Assembly (NCBI GenBank): GCA_044236545.1
Contig: JBIIGI010000027.1
Coordinates: 1 to 27,766 of the forward strand
DNA from: UBA6821 sp044236545
GTDB taxonomy: Bacteria > Verrucomicrobiota > Verrucomicrobiia > Chthoniobacterales > UBA6821
Direction of reading: 5' to 3'
Length of the DNA: 27,766 bases
Below are positions 1-6,707 of the stretch, in pieces. How positions within the stretch are numbered: position 1 is the first letter of the stretch; each line of letters begins with the position of its first letter. The position numbers and the translations under genes are program-made. The notes beneath the pieces are model-generated. The model searched no databases. It saw nothing but the letters and a program-made list of their open reading frames with translations, and was not told where the DNA came from.

Positions 1-2
1 TC

Positions 3-92
3 GTATCCGCTCTCCTCTGTGAAATCTCCGACGAGTGGATCACAGGAAAAATCTACCTCAACATGAACCCCATCGACTCTCCACTCCCTTAA
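3..92 (+). pseudogene. C-terminal tail of an IS transposase, probably IS256/mutator type (cut by window edge)
   Basis: An open frame enters from the left edge and ends at the TAA at 90-92, giving 29 residues with the core CEISDEWITGKIYLN. This acidic/Trp/Tyr pattern resembles the C-terminal end of mutator (IS256) transposases, which would be the DDE enzyme mobilising its own element. The stop is followed within two bases by a motif at 94-118 that looks like an IS terminus, which supports the tail of an element lying mostly left of the window. The match is from memory of the family and is short, so the family assignment is tentative. It could instead be the end of another small protein. Confidence 0.4.
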
Positions 93-93
93 C

Positions 94-118
94 CCATTTT
101 ACAGAAACATCTTTACGC
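94..118. repeat. Putative IS terminal inverted repeat (right end)
   Basis: Read on the minus strand, this 25-base stretch matches 27646-27670 on the plus strand at 22 of 25 positions; the shared core is ATGTTTCTGTAAA. It lies directly after the transposase tail ending at 92 and exactly where the minus-strand transposase fragment stops being transposase-like. It is therefore read as the outer end of an insertion sequence that entered the other transposase gene. A target-site duplication cannot be checked because the other end is outside the window. Confidence 0.55.
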
Positions 119-601
119 AACCCATTCGGTGACCTCTTCAATCACTGAGTCGGTTACCGTGCTGATGAAGTCCGCACTCACTTCCACTCTGTACTGCTCC
201 TTTAAAAAGCCCTGGATTTCCCGAACGGTCATCCCCCTCCCGTACATGGCGATGATCCTCTCATCAAACCCCTCAAAACGGCTCCTGCCCTCGGGCACAA
301 GCACAGGCTCAAAATTCCCCGCCCGATCCCTCGGCACTTCAATCTTCATGACTCCATCCTCCATCAAAAGCCTCTTGCTGCTGTACCCGTTACGGTGGTT
401 CTCCACCCCTTCCGGCTTCTCCCCAGCCGGATAGCCAAGGTGATGCGTCAACTCTCCGGCAAGGGCTTTTTCCACAATCCTCTTCTTCAAATCCATCAAA
501 AGCCCATTCTCTCCAAGCACCGCCTCAGGGCTGTTACCATAAACTTCCAATAGCTCTTCAATGAGCTCATCGCTACGACTGACTGTCTTCTTCTTGGTCA
601 T
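113..601 (-). pseudogene. IS256-family transposase, N-terminal fragment (truncated)
   Basis: These 162 residues match the N-terminal part of IS256/mutator transposases: a helical start, the segment LTHHLGYPAGEKP, the NHRNGYSSKRL region, the PRDRAGNFEP strand, and GMTVREIQGFLKEQY leading to EEVTEW. Family members are usually about 400 residues and carry a DDE catalytic triad in the middle and C-terminal part, all of which is missing here. The reading frame leaves the family exactly at the putative IS end (94-118), which supplies the last codon and the TAA. The fragment is thus probably disrupted by a second IS insertion and inactive. The ATG at 601 follows a purine-rich GAAGGA. This region is visibly richer in A and T than the neighbouring genes, as expected of acquired DNA. 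Confidence 0.85.
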
Positions 602-654
602 ATCCTTCTTTTCTCAGGTTATGACCCACACACAAACTTTCAGATAGGTTCAAT

Positions 655-870
655 GGTTAGAACGTTGAAGAGTTACAATGTGCACTGAAGGGATTGCGTG
701 AATCACGAAACGTTGTCCCCGCGATGATCTGCCTCTTGGGGTTATGATTGCGCAGTCTTGGAATGCATCTTTTTAACTTTCTAACGCTTCACCCTTTTTA
801 ACCTGATCGACTACCACCTGGGTGAACGGTCCAGATCTGTTGGTATGCTTGTATTGCGAAATCTGGGTTC
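655..870. repeat. Dispersed repeat family 1, copy A
   Basis: The AT-rich left arm contains AACGTTGAAGAGTTA at 661-675. An inverted-looking right arm at about 771-803 contains (on the minus strand) GAAGCGTTAGAAAGT. A conserved tail follows to about 870 with TGAACGGTCCAGATCTGTTG. The same layout recurs at 4356-4584 and 8253-8527. No open frame runs through it. It fills most of the 332-base gap between the transposase fragment and the PAP2 gene, and no other gene was seen in that gap. Confidence 0.65.
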
Positions 871-897
871 AATGTTCGTCGGCTGGATCCTTTTTTT

Positions 898-925
898 CTT
901 CAGCCTTCAGCCTTCAGCCTTCAGC
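898..925. repeat. Tandem repeat, four exact copies of CTTCAGC
   Basis: Four perfect head-to-tail copies of the 7-mer CTTCAGC, preceded by a run of seven T and ending eight bases before the ATG of the PAP2 gene. Nothing resembling a Shine-Dalgarno site lies between the repeat and the start. Seven-base units change reading frame when gained or lost, but the repeat lies outside the chosen coding frame, so any effect would be on transcription or initiation. Confidence 0.9.
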
Positions 926-933
926 CTTTTCGA

Positions 934-1584
934 ATGTCTTCCTTCCGACGCTTCCTCGGGCCCGGTCTTCTGCTCATCGTGCTGGCGGCCTGCGCCATCA
1001 CGGCTTCCTTCCTACTGGATGCGCCGGTGGAGCGCCTCGTTCTAGAATGGAACGGCGGACACTGGAGCCGCCTTCCGGGCGTTGCCCTGCTCAGCCGCTA
1101 TGGCGACTGGCCGGAGCTGATGCTGCTCGGAGGGGCTGGATTCCTGATTGCGCGGAAACTGCGCAATGTCCGGTGGCAGCGCATCCTGCTTTCCGCAATG
1201 ATCGCCTCGACGCTTGCCGGCATGGCGGTCAATGCCTCGCGCCTTACGACCGGACGGACCCGTCCGCGGGCGGCGGCGGAGCAGGGCTGGTACGGACCGC
1301 GCCACGACGGGAAGTGGCTGATCGGCACGGCCGACTTCAACAGCTTCCCCTCCGGTCACACCGCCACAGCCGTGGGGTTTGCCGGTGTTCTCCTTTTTGC
1401 TGCACCTCCCTGGGGAATTGTCACCATGGTCGCGGCTGGGTCGATCGCCCTGGCCCGCATCCTGCTGGGGGCGCACCATCCCTCCGATGTCATCACCGCC
1501 TCGGTGCTCTCGCTTGCCATCGCTTGGCTCGTCTGGGAATTCCTCGGTCGACGAGGCCGGGTGGATTTCGGGGATCGCCGATAG
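934..1584 (+). CDS. PAP2-family membrane phosphatase
   Basis: This 216-residue integral membrane protein carries the three phosphatase motifs of the PAP2/acid phosphatase superfamily. Motif 1 is R103-x6-R110-P111 (Arg replacing the usual Lys), motif 2 is P139-S-G-H142, and motif 3 is R175-x5-H181-xxx-D185. Hydrophobic stretches at about 8-28, 62-73, 85-100, 147-157, 160-175 and 186-202 fit the usual six-helix layout. Such enzymes remove phosphate from lipid or prenyl phosphates (phosphatidate, undecaprenyl diphosphate, phosphatidylglycerophosphate) at the membrane; the substrate cannot be read from the sequence. It is transcribed alone and is convergent with apt. The start at 934 fits the family length but has no clear Shine-Dalgarno, and a CTTCAGC tandem repeat lies just upstream. 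Confidence 0.85.
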   Translation: MSSFRRFLGPGLLLIVLAACAITASFLLDAPVERLVLEWNGGHWSRLPGVALLSRYGDWPELMLLGGAGFLIARKLRNVRWQRILLSAMIASTLAGMAVNASRLTTGRTRPRAAAEQGWYGPRHDGKWLIGTADFNSFPSGHTATAVGFAGVLLFAAPPWGIVTMVAAGSIALARILLGAHHPSDVITASVLSLAIAWLVWEFLGRRGRVDFGDRR

Positions 1585-1672
1585 GTTATCGGATCTCGGG
1601 AATAGGCACTTGGGCAATCCGGGGGTGGTGGACCTCCCCACTGCCGAAACCCAGTTACCTATCCCCCCAAGT

Positions 1673-2212
1673 TCAAGCCGGAAACCGAACCAGGGAGCGG
1701 ACTTCCATCGGGACGAGTTGATCACGGCCGCCAAGCCCGTCGAGCTCCACGACGAAAAGCGTCCTCAGGACGTTCGCCCCGAGTTGCTTGAGCAGATGCA
1801 CCGCGGCCGCGGCCGTACCACCCGTGGCCAGCAGATCATCCACCAGGATAACCTTCTCTCCGGGGTGGATGCTGTCGCAATGGATCTCGAATTCGGCGGA
1901 GCCGTATTCGAGATCGTAGGCATGGGAGATGGTTGCGGAAGGCAGCTTGCCCTTCTTGCGAACGGGCACAAATCCCGAACCGATCCGGTAGGCCAGGGCG
2001 GCGCCGAAGATGAAGCCGCGTGCATCGAGACCGACCACCTTGGCAGGAGCCAGATCAGCACACTCTCCGGCAAGAAGGTCGATTGCGGCGTGAAAAAGCG
2101 GCGCGCTCTCGAGCACGGGTGAGATGTCGCGGTAGAGGATCCCCGGCTTCGGAAAATCGGGGATGGAACGGATTGCCGACCGTAGTTCCGACGATGTGAC
2201 GGTATGTTTCAT
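1673..2212 (-). CDS. apt: Adenine phosphoribosyltransferase
   Basis: The 179-residue cytoplasmic enzyme makes AMP from adenine and PRPP (purine salvage). The family signature PDFPKPGILYRDISP is at residues 18-32. The PRPP-binding loop VILVDDLLATGGT is at 121-133. R65 in GLDARGF and the 83-PVRKKGKLP-91 flexible loop are also typical. The length equals the usual 170-185. The frame stays open further upstream, but the ATG at 2212 is chosen because an AAAGGA Shine-Dalgarno sits six bases before it and the protein then begins as family members do. It is the last gene of a dac-pfkA-apt run and starts 25 bases after pfkA ends. Confidence 0.95.
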   Translation of the reverse strand: MKHTVTSSELRSAIRSIPDFPKPGILYRDISPVLESAPLFHAAIDLLAGECADLAPAKVVGLDARGFIFGAALAYRIGSGFVPVRKKGKLPSATISHAYDLEYGSAEFEIHCDSIHPGEKVILVDDLLATGGTAAAAVHLLKQLGANVLRTLFVVELDGLGGRDQLVPMEVRSLVRFPA

Positions 2213-2218
2213 GATGGA

Positions 2219-2224
2219 TCCTTT
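2219..2224 (-). promoter_or_regulatory. Shine-Dalgarno AAAGGA for apt
   Basis: AAAGGA with a six-base spacer to the ATG at 2212. It decides between this start and an in-frame start about 117 bases further upstream. Confidence 0.75.
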
Positions 2225-2237
2225 CAACGGGCGCCCT

Positions 2238-3320
2238 TCAGTCCCCGAAGCCGATGCCCACGGCGCGGGCCGTCCCGACCAGCTGGCTGTCGGCGGGAAC
2301 CCTCTTGAGGCGGTGGACGGCATCGGCAATGGGGACCTCGTGCACCTCGTAATTCTGGTAGCTGACCATCGTGCCGAATTTTTCCTCCCGCGCCAACTGC
2401 ACTGCCTTCACGCCAAAGCGCGTCCCGAGGATGCGGTCAAGCGTGGTGGGGTCGCCGCCGCGCTGGAGGTGGCCCAGGACGCAGACGCGCGTCTCCTTGC
2501 CGGTGCGGGCCTCGATCTCCCGGCCGAGCATGTCGCCGATGCCGCCGAGCCTCCACTCGCCCTCGGCCGACTGCTTTCGGAACTGCTGACCGTTCTGGGT
2601 GCGCGCCCCCTCGGCCACCACGATCATCGTGCTTTTGTAACCCGCTGCGGCGCGGCGGTGAACGAGTTCGGCCACCTTGTCGAGGGAGAAGGGGATTTCC
2701 GGGATGAGGATCGCATCGGCGGCGCCGGCAAGGCCGCCCCAGAGAGCAATCCATCCCGCGTGGCGGCCCATGACCTGGAGCACGATCACCCGCTTATGGC
2801 TCGCAGCCGTGGTGTGGAGGCGGTCGAGCGCATCGGTCACGCAGGCCACCGCGGAGTCGAAGCCGAAGGTCATGGCGGTCGCCTCAAGGTCGTTATCGAT
2901 CGTCTTGGGGACTCCGATCATCGGGAATCCCGCCCTGTAGAGCTGGAGCGCCGTGCTCATCGAGCCGTCCCCACCGATGGCGATGATGGCGGAGAGATCG
3001 AGGTCCCGGCAGGTGCGGGAAGCTCGGGCGATGACCTCCTCGGGAACCCTCGCCTTCCCACCGCCGCCGACCTTGGAGGTGAAATGCCCCTTGTTCGTCG
3101 TGCCAAGGATCGTGCCGCCGACCTGCATGATCCCGGAGGTGTTCTCCCGGTTGAGGAACATGAAGTCCCCCCCGTCGGGAAGCATCCCCTCGAAGCCGTC
3201 ACGGAATCCGAACACCTCCCAGCCGAGCTCCTCGGAGGCGCAGTAGATTCCGCGCAACACCGCGTTGAGTCCGGGGCAGTCGCCTCCGCTGGTCAGGACG
3301 CCGATTCGTTTTGCGGACAT
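2238..3320 (-). CDS. pfkA: 6-phosphofructokinase (mixed-substrate/group III type)
   Basis: The 360-residue glycolytic enzyme phosphorylates fructose 6-phosphate to fructose 1,6-bisphosphate. Visible motifs are the nucleotide loop TSGGDCPGLNA (10-20), GGDGS (116-120), PKTIDND (138-144) with its catalytic Asp, MGRHAGW (184-190), PEIPF (207-211) and LGHLQRGGDPT near the C-terminus. Gly in GGDGS is the residue associated with ATP use, whereas Lys in PKTIDND is common in PPi-dependent and group III enzymes (ATP-type enzymes usually have PGTIDND). ATP is the more likely donor, but this is inferred. An AAGGAAG Shine-Dalgarno lies six bases before the ATG. The gene begins 15 bases after dac ends and precedes apt, which suggests one transcript. 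Confidence 0.95.
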   Translation of the reverse strand: MSAKRIGVLTSGGDCPGLNAVLRGIYCASEELGWEVFGFRDGFEGMLPDGGDFMFLNRENTSGIMQVGGTILGTTNKGHFTSKVGGGGKARVPEEVIARASRTCRDLDLSAIIAIGGDGSMSTALQLYRAGFPMIGVPKTIDNDLEATAMTFGFDSAVACVTDALDRLHTTAASHKRVIVLQVMGRHAGWIALWGGLAGAADAILIPEIPFSLDKVAELVHRRAAAGYKSTMIVVAEGARTQNGQQFRKQSAEGEWRLGGIGDMLGREIEARTGKETRVCVLGHLQRGGDPTTLDRILGTRFGVKAVQLAREEKFGTMVSYQNYEVHEVPIADAVHRLKRVPADSQLVGTARAVGIGFGD

Positions 3321-3326
3321 GAAGCG

Positions 3327-3333
3327 CTTCCTT
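3327..3333 (-). promoter_or_regulatory. Shine-Dalgarno AAGGAAG for pfkA
   Basis: AAGGAAG with a six-base spacer to the ATG at 3320, lying in the 15-base gap after the dac stop codon. It is the strongest ribosome site in the window and supports independent translation of pfkA within the operon. Confidence 0.8.
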
Positions 3334-3335
3334 TC

Positions 3336-4253
3336 TTAGAGGGAGTTGGAGGGCTTGGCTGGACGGCCCTGGTTCGCCCAGTCGTCGTAAAGGGCCCATC
3401 CGCGGCGGACGAGAGCCAGTCCCTGCTGCTCGCGGTTGGTTCCGCCCAGCAGCACCACGATGATGCGGCGCGGCGTCGTGAAGACCGTGTCCCCCTGGCG
3501 CTTCACCTCCGGCGGCCTCTCGGAACTCAGGATGATGCAGTCCCCGGCGCGCGAGGTGCGCCCCGTTTTCACGCCGTCAATGCAATCGGTGCCGAGGAGC
3601 TTGTTGGTGTTCTCGAGCCCGAGGGCCATGGCAGTCCCTCCACGTTGCACGTGGATCTCCCGGCGGGCCTGCGACACGTAAAAGGATAGCCCTGGCTTGG
3701 AATAGGCGTAGCGGGTGAGTCGGGCGAGGTCCGAAGCGGTGGAGTGCGGACGCGCGGCGCCCTCGGCGGGATCGAGTCCATGAGGGTTGAGAAACAGGGT
3801 GCCGCGCATCCCGAGTTGGCGGGCAAGGGCGTTCATGTGGGCCACGGTGTTGCCCACCGGATCCAGGCCCGTGGCATTCGGGAGCTTGCGCCCGAGATGG
3901 TCGGCAAGCGTGACGGCGGCCACATTGTCCGAGCAGAGCAGGCAGGCGAAGAGCAGGTCGCGGAGGGACAGAACGTCCCCGGCCTGGAACCCTAGCTGAT
4001 TGATCCCGCCGGTCGATGCGATGGCCTCCTCGGGAACCACCGCCGGCTGGTCCAAACTTCCGCCGGCGACTTCCGCCCAATCAAGCACGACCATGCCGAG
4101 GGCCAGCTTGGTGAGGCTGGCAATGGGAAGCTTCTGGTTGCGACTGACATCCTCAAGGATGCGCCCGGTCTGGTTGTCGACGATGATGGTGCTCTCCGCG
4201 CGGAGTGACCCGGCGATCAGCATGCTCGTAATAAGCAGATAAATGGGGCGCAT
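3336..4253 (-). CDS. Exported D-alanyl-D-alanine carboxypeptidase (peptidase S11, PBP5/6-like)
   Basis: The 305-residue protein has a Sec signal peptide (residues 1-19, ending SLRA) and a complete penicillin-binding/serine peptidase site: S46-L-T-K49 (nucleophile Ser and general-base Lys), S108-D-N110 and K229-T-G231. Enzymes of this family trim the terminal D-Ala from peptidoglycan pentapeptides in the periplasm. Only the peptidase domain is present; the C-terminal beta domain and membrane-anchor helix of PBP5 are absent, so it is predicted to be soluble. The ATG at 4253 gives a normal signal peptide; an in-frame TTG at 4265 would add four residues, and neither has a good ribosome site. It is the first gene of the dac-pfkA-apt run, with no obvious functional link to the two metabolic genes. 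Confidence 0.9.
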   Translation of the reverse strand: MRPIYLLITSMLIAGSLRAESTIIVDNQTGRILEDVSRNQKLPIASLTKLALGMVVLDWAEVAGGSLDQPAVVPEEAIASTGGINQLGFQAGDVLSLRDLLFACLLCSDNVAAVTLADHLGRKLPNATGLDPVGNTVAHMNALARQLGMRGTLFLNPHGLDPAEGAARPHSTASDLARLTRYAYSKPGLSFYVSQARREIHVQRGGTAMALGLENTNKLLGTDCIDGVKTGRTSRAGDCIILSSERPPEVKRQGDTVFTTPRRIIVVLLGGTNREQQGLALVRRGWALYDDWANQGRPAKPSNSL

Positions 4254-4355
4254 GAATTGGGACAATAGCAGGTCGGAGGGAATTTCAAACCCAGTTGTGA
4301 AATCACCAACCGGCGCTCGGGCAAGTCAGCGAGGGAGGCGGGATAACCGAAGGAT

Positions 4356-4584
4356 AAAGTTAAAAAGGTTGGAACGTTAAAGAGTTACAATGTGCCTGAG
4401 GGAAATGTCGATGACGGCACTTTGCGCCACAAATGTGAGGCGGCTTTCGAGTTGATAGTTTCCGAGGATTGGTTTGAACCCTTTTAACCTTTTAACACTT
4501 CCACTTTTTAACCCGATCGCATTGCACCATCTTGATGAACGCTCCAGATCCGTTGTCACTGTTCCATTGCAAAATCAGGGATCA
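4356..4584. repeat. Dispersed repeat family 1, copy B
   Basis: This is the second copy of the element at 655-870. Shared pieces are the left arm with GAACGTTAAAGAGTTACAAT, an inverted-looking right arm with TTTTAACCTTTTAACACTTC at 4482-4501, and the tail with GAACGCTCCAGATCCGTTG and CATTGCAAAATCAGGG. It occupies about half of the 487-base gap between dac and queE. A 64-codon frame crossing it is not supported as a gene. The rest of the gap holds only the hairpin at 4695-4713. Confidence 0.65.
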
Positions 4585-4694
4585 ATCAGCAAGGAAGGCG
4601 AGGAGATTTTGGATGGAGAGCAAGTCGGCCAAGGGACCCCACCCAATGTCCAAGGCGCAGGGATATGAGATGCAGGGGCAGGCGCGCAAGCGAT

Positions 4695-4713
4695 GCTGTA
4701 GTTGAGCTACAGC
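4695..4713. terminator. Short perfect hairpin downstream of queE
   Basis: GCTGTAG and CTACAGC flank a five-base loop, 40 bases past the queE stop codon, with a possible outer GCGC/GCGC pairing. No run of T follows on the minus strand, so it is at best a weak or factor-assisted terminator or an mRNA 3'-end stabiliser. Confidence 0.3.
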
Positions 4714-4752
4714 GAGTGAAGCGCAACGAACTCCTGCGCTCAAAGCCTGAGC

Positions 4753-5463
4753 CTACGTGCCTCGGGTGTTGCCGAAGAGGTCTATATGTGCACGCGGCGC
4801 ATAGCGAAACCCATGCTCAAGGCACATCTCCGCAATGAGCGGACCGCGTTCGCGGAGGGTCTCCACATCGGTTCCTTCGGGCATCAGCAGAACCTTGTCA
4901 CGGGTGAATCCGGGAACCTCACCGACTTCGTTGAGGAGTTCCTCGATCTCGGGTAGATCCTCGACGCGCGAGACCACGAACTTGAGCTGGCAGGGGCCCG
5001 CCTCAAGCCATTGCCTGACGATCCGAGGTTGAAGGCGGGTTGATTCATGGCGTTCACGCCACGCGCCGGCGGACTCGGCATCGGGGGTGGAGTCGGCAAG
5101 TTTGGGGCTCAGAGAGGCAAGGTCGCAGGCGATTCCCACTCCGTCGACTTGGGGCGAGATCGTCGCCGCGGTCTCGATGGTGATGTGCATCCCGGCGGCA
5201 CGCAGCGCCGCGGCGAGTTCGCGGATGCCGGAGGCCACCATCGGTTCGCCGCCGGTCAGCACGGCGTGACGGCAGTCGTAACCACGCACGCGCTTCATGA
5301 TGGCATCGATTCCCATCTCCTCCCCTTCGGGATTCCAGGAGGCGTAGGGTGTGTCGCACCAGCGGCAGCGGAGATTGCAGCCCGATGTGCGGATGAAGAC
5401 CGAGGGGACGCCGAGCAGCAGCCCCTCCCCCTGAATCGAGTGAAAAATCTCGGAAATCCTCAT
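4753..5463 (-). CDS. queE: 7-carboxy-7-deazaguanine synthase
   Basis: This 236-residue radical-SAM enzyme converts 6-carboxytetrahydropterin to 7-carboxy-7-deazaguanine in queuosine biosynthesis. The N-terminal substrate motif QGEG is at 11-14. The iron-sulfur cluster motif is C29-xxx-C33-xx-C36, within SGCNLRCRWCDTPY. The SAM-binding GGEP is at 71-74. HIDLFGNTRGT at the C-terminus resembles the usual ending HxxLxGN. The ATG overlaps the queC stop by four bases (ATGA), which implies translational coupling. A queD gene is not in the window and must lie elsewhere for the pathway to run. Confidence 0.93.
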   Translation of the reverse strand: MRISEIFHSIQGEGLLLGVPSVFIRTSGCNLRCRWCDTPYASWNPEGEEMGIDAIMKRVRGYDCRHAVLTGGEPMVASGIRELAAALRAAGMHITIETAATISPQVDGVGIACDLASLSPKLADSTPDAESAGAWRERHESTRLQPRIVRQWLEAGPCQLKFVVSRVEDLPEIEELLNEVGEVPGFTRDKVLLMPEGTDVETLRERGPLIAEMCLEHGFRYAPRAHIDLFGNTRGT

Positions 5464-6149
5464 GTGGTGACAGGCTTCGGCGGCAGGGGAGCCGTCACGG
5501 CGTAGGCGGTCGGATCGGGAATGCCGGCCAGCTGGAATGCCTCGCGGCGCTCGACGCAGGTGCCGCAGGTGCCGCAATGGATCTCCCCGCCCTTGTAACA
5601 GGACCAGGTGAGGGAGAAGTCGACCCCCAGTTCCGCCCCTCGCCGGGCAATGGCGGCCTTGTCCATCGCCACGAAGGGGCGGAGCAGTTCGATCCGGGCA
5701 TAGGTTCCCTCGCGGATTGCGCGCGCCATGGGCTCCAGGAATTCCTCGCGGCAGTCGGGATAGATCGCGTGATCCCCCGAATGAGCCGCGATCACGACCG
5801 CCTCCGCGCCTCGACTCTCGGCGAACCCCGCCGCAATCGAGAGCATGATGCCGTTGCGGAACGGGACGACGGTGCTCTTCATCGACGCCTCCTCGTAATG
5901 GCCGTCGGGGATCTCCCCTCCTCCGGAGAGAAGGTCCGATGCGAACTCTTCCGCCACAAAACCAAGCGGCGCAATCCGGTGGGGGATCCCGGCCTGCGCG
6001 CAGTGCCAGGCGGCCATGGGCAGTTCCCGCGCGTGGTGCTTCGCCCCGTAATCGAAGCTCAGGCCGGCCACCACGTGATGTTCGCGCAGCGCGGCATGAA
6101 AAGCCGTGACGGAGTCCATCCCGCCGCTGAGCAGGACGACGACCTTCAC
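5460..6149 (-). CDS. queC: 7-cyano-7-deazaguanine (preQ0) synthase
   Basis: The 229-residue ATP-dependent enzyme converts 7-carboxy-7-deazaguanine and ammonia to preQ0. The PP-loop SGGMDS is at 8-13. RNGIMLSIAAGFAE at 98-111 and SGDHAIYPDCR at 124-134 are characteristic of the family. The zinc site is C184, C192, C195, C198, within CYKGGEIHCGTCGTCVER. Length matches the family. It overlaps queF upstream and queE downstream by four bases each, so all three are probably translated from one message. The product feeds QueF. Confidence 0.96.
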   Translation of the reverse strand: MKVVVLLSGGMDSVTAFHAALREHHVVAGLSFDYGAKHHARELPMAAWHCAQAGIPHRIAPLGFVAEEFASDLLSGGGEIPDGHYEEASMKSTVVPFRNGIMLSIAAGFAESRGAEAVVIAAHSGDHAIYPDCREEFLEPMARAIREGTYARIELLRPFVAMDKAAIARRGAELGVDFSLTWSCYKGGEIHCGTCGTCVERREAFQLAGIPDPTAYAVTAPLPPKPVTT

Positions 6150-6598
6150 CGGAGTTTCTTCCCCGCGTGGACCGCCTCGACACGGATGGCTATGCCGCCG
6201 CGGGGCGCGAAGTCGCCGATCACCACCGCATGGCGCGGCGAGATGGCGGCGACGATGTCGTCGAGGATCCGGTTGGTGATCGCCTCGGCGAAGACGGCCT
6301 GATTCCGGTAGGAGCCCAGGTACTGCTTCAGGGCCTTGCTCTCAAGGCAACGGCGCGAGGGCGTGTAGCGGATCGTGATCTCGGCGAAATCGGGCTGTCC
6401 AGTCACGGGGCAGTGGGAGGTGAACTCCTTGGTCGAAAAGACCACCTCATACTCGCGGGAGGAGGGGCTCGGGAAGGTCTCGAGCACGGCCTCGTCCGGA
6501 GAGGAGAGTTGTTGCAGCGGGCCGCCTCCAAGCAGGGTGAGCCTGTCGGAGGCGGCTGTTCTGGGGACTTTTTCCGGAGTGCGCGTTGACTTGGCCAT
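6146..6598 (-). CDS. queF: NADPH-dependent 7-cyano-7-deazaguanine reductase (type I)
   Basis: This 150-residue T-fold enzyme reduces the nitrile of preQ0 to the amine preQ1, the base later inserted into tRNA. The nucleophile Cys63 lies in TSHCPVTGQPDF with Asp70. The NADPH-contact motif ESKALKQYLGSYRN is at 86-99, and FAPRGGIAI near the end is conserved. One oddity: the FHE motif known from Bacillus subtilis QueF reads FAE here (A104), so the active-site His is replaced while the Glu is kept. The start is uncertain: ATG 6598 gives the usual length, while ATG 6619 would add seven residues and has a weak GGGA upstream. It is the first gene of queF-queC-queE and is divergent from the AsmA-like gene about 110 bases away. 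Confidence 0.93.
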   Translation of the reverse strand: MAKSTRTPEKVPRTAASDRLTLLGGGPLQQLSSPDEAVLETFPSPSSREYEVVFSTKEFTSHCPVTGQPDFAEITIRYTPSRRCLESKALKQYLGSYRNQAVFAEAITNRILDDIVAAISPRHAVVIGDFAPRGGIAIRVEAVHAGKKLR

Positions 6599-6707
6599 AA
6601 AGGGAGTGATGGGGACCATCGTTTCCCAGCACGGATCGCCAGCCAAGCCCGAAGTCATCCTCCTCTTCGCTTCCCTTGCCGTGCGTCAGGGTATAGTTGA
6701 TTTGAAA

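Noticed and set aside
822..1721. A 299-codon plus-strand frame overlapping the PAP2 gene
   Set aside because: Out of frame with the PAP2 motifs, Arg/Pro-rich, and it starts inside repeat copy A.
2163..3689. A 508-codon plus-strand open frame opposite pfkA and dac
   Set aside because: It is a GC-rich shadow frame; the minus strand carries complete, motif-bearing pfkA and part of dac, and the translated plus-strand product has low-complexity composition and no recognisable motif.
4474..4668. A 64-codon frame between dac and queE
   Set aside because: It starts inside the dispersed repeat, has no motif, and the repeat copies at 655 and 8253 do not keep the frame open.
6599..6707. A preQ1 riboswitch upstream of queF
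   Set aside because: The 110-base leader was read on the minus strand for the short C-loop hairpin with an A-rich tail; no such pattern was seen.
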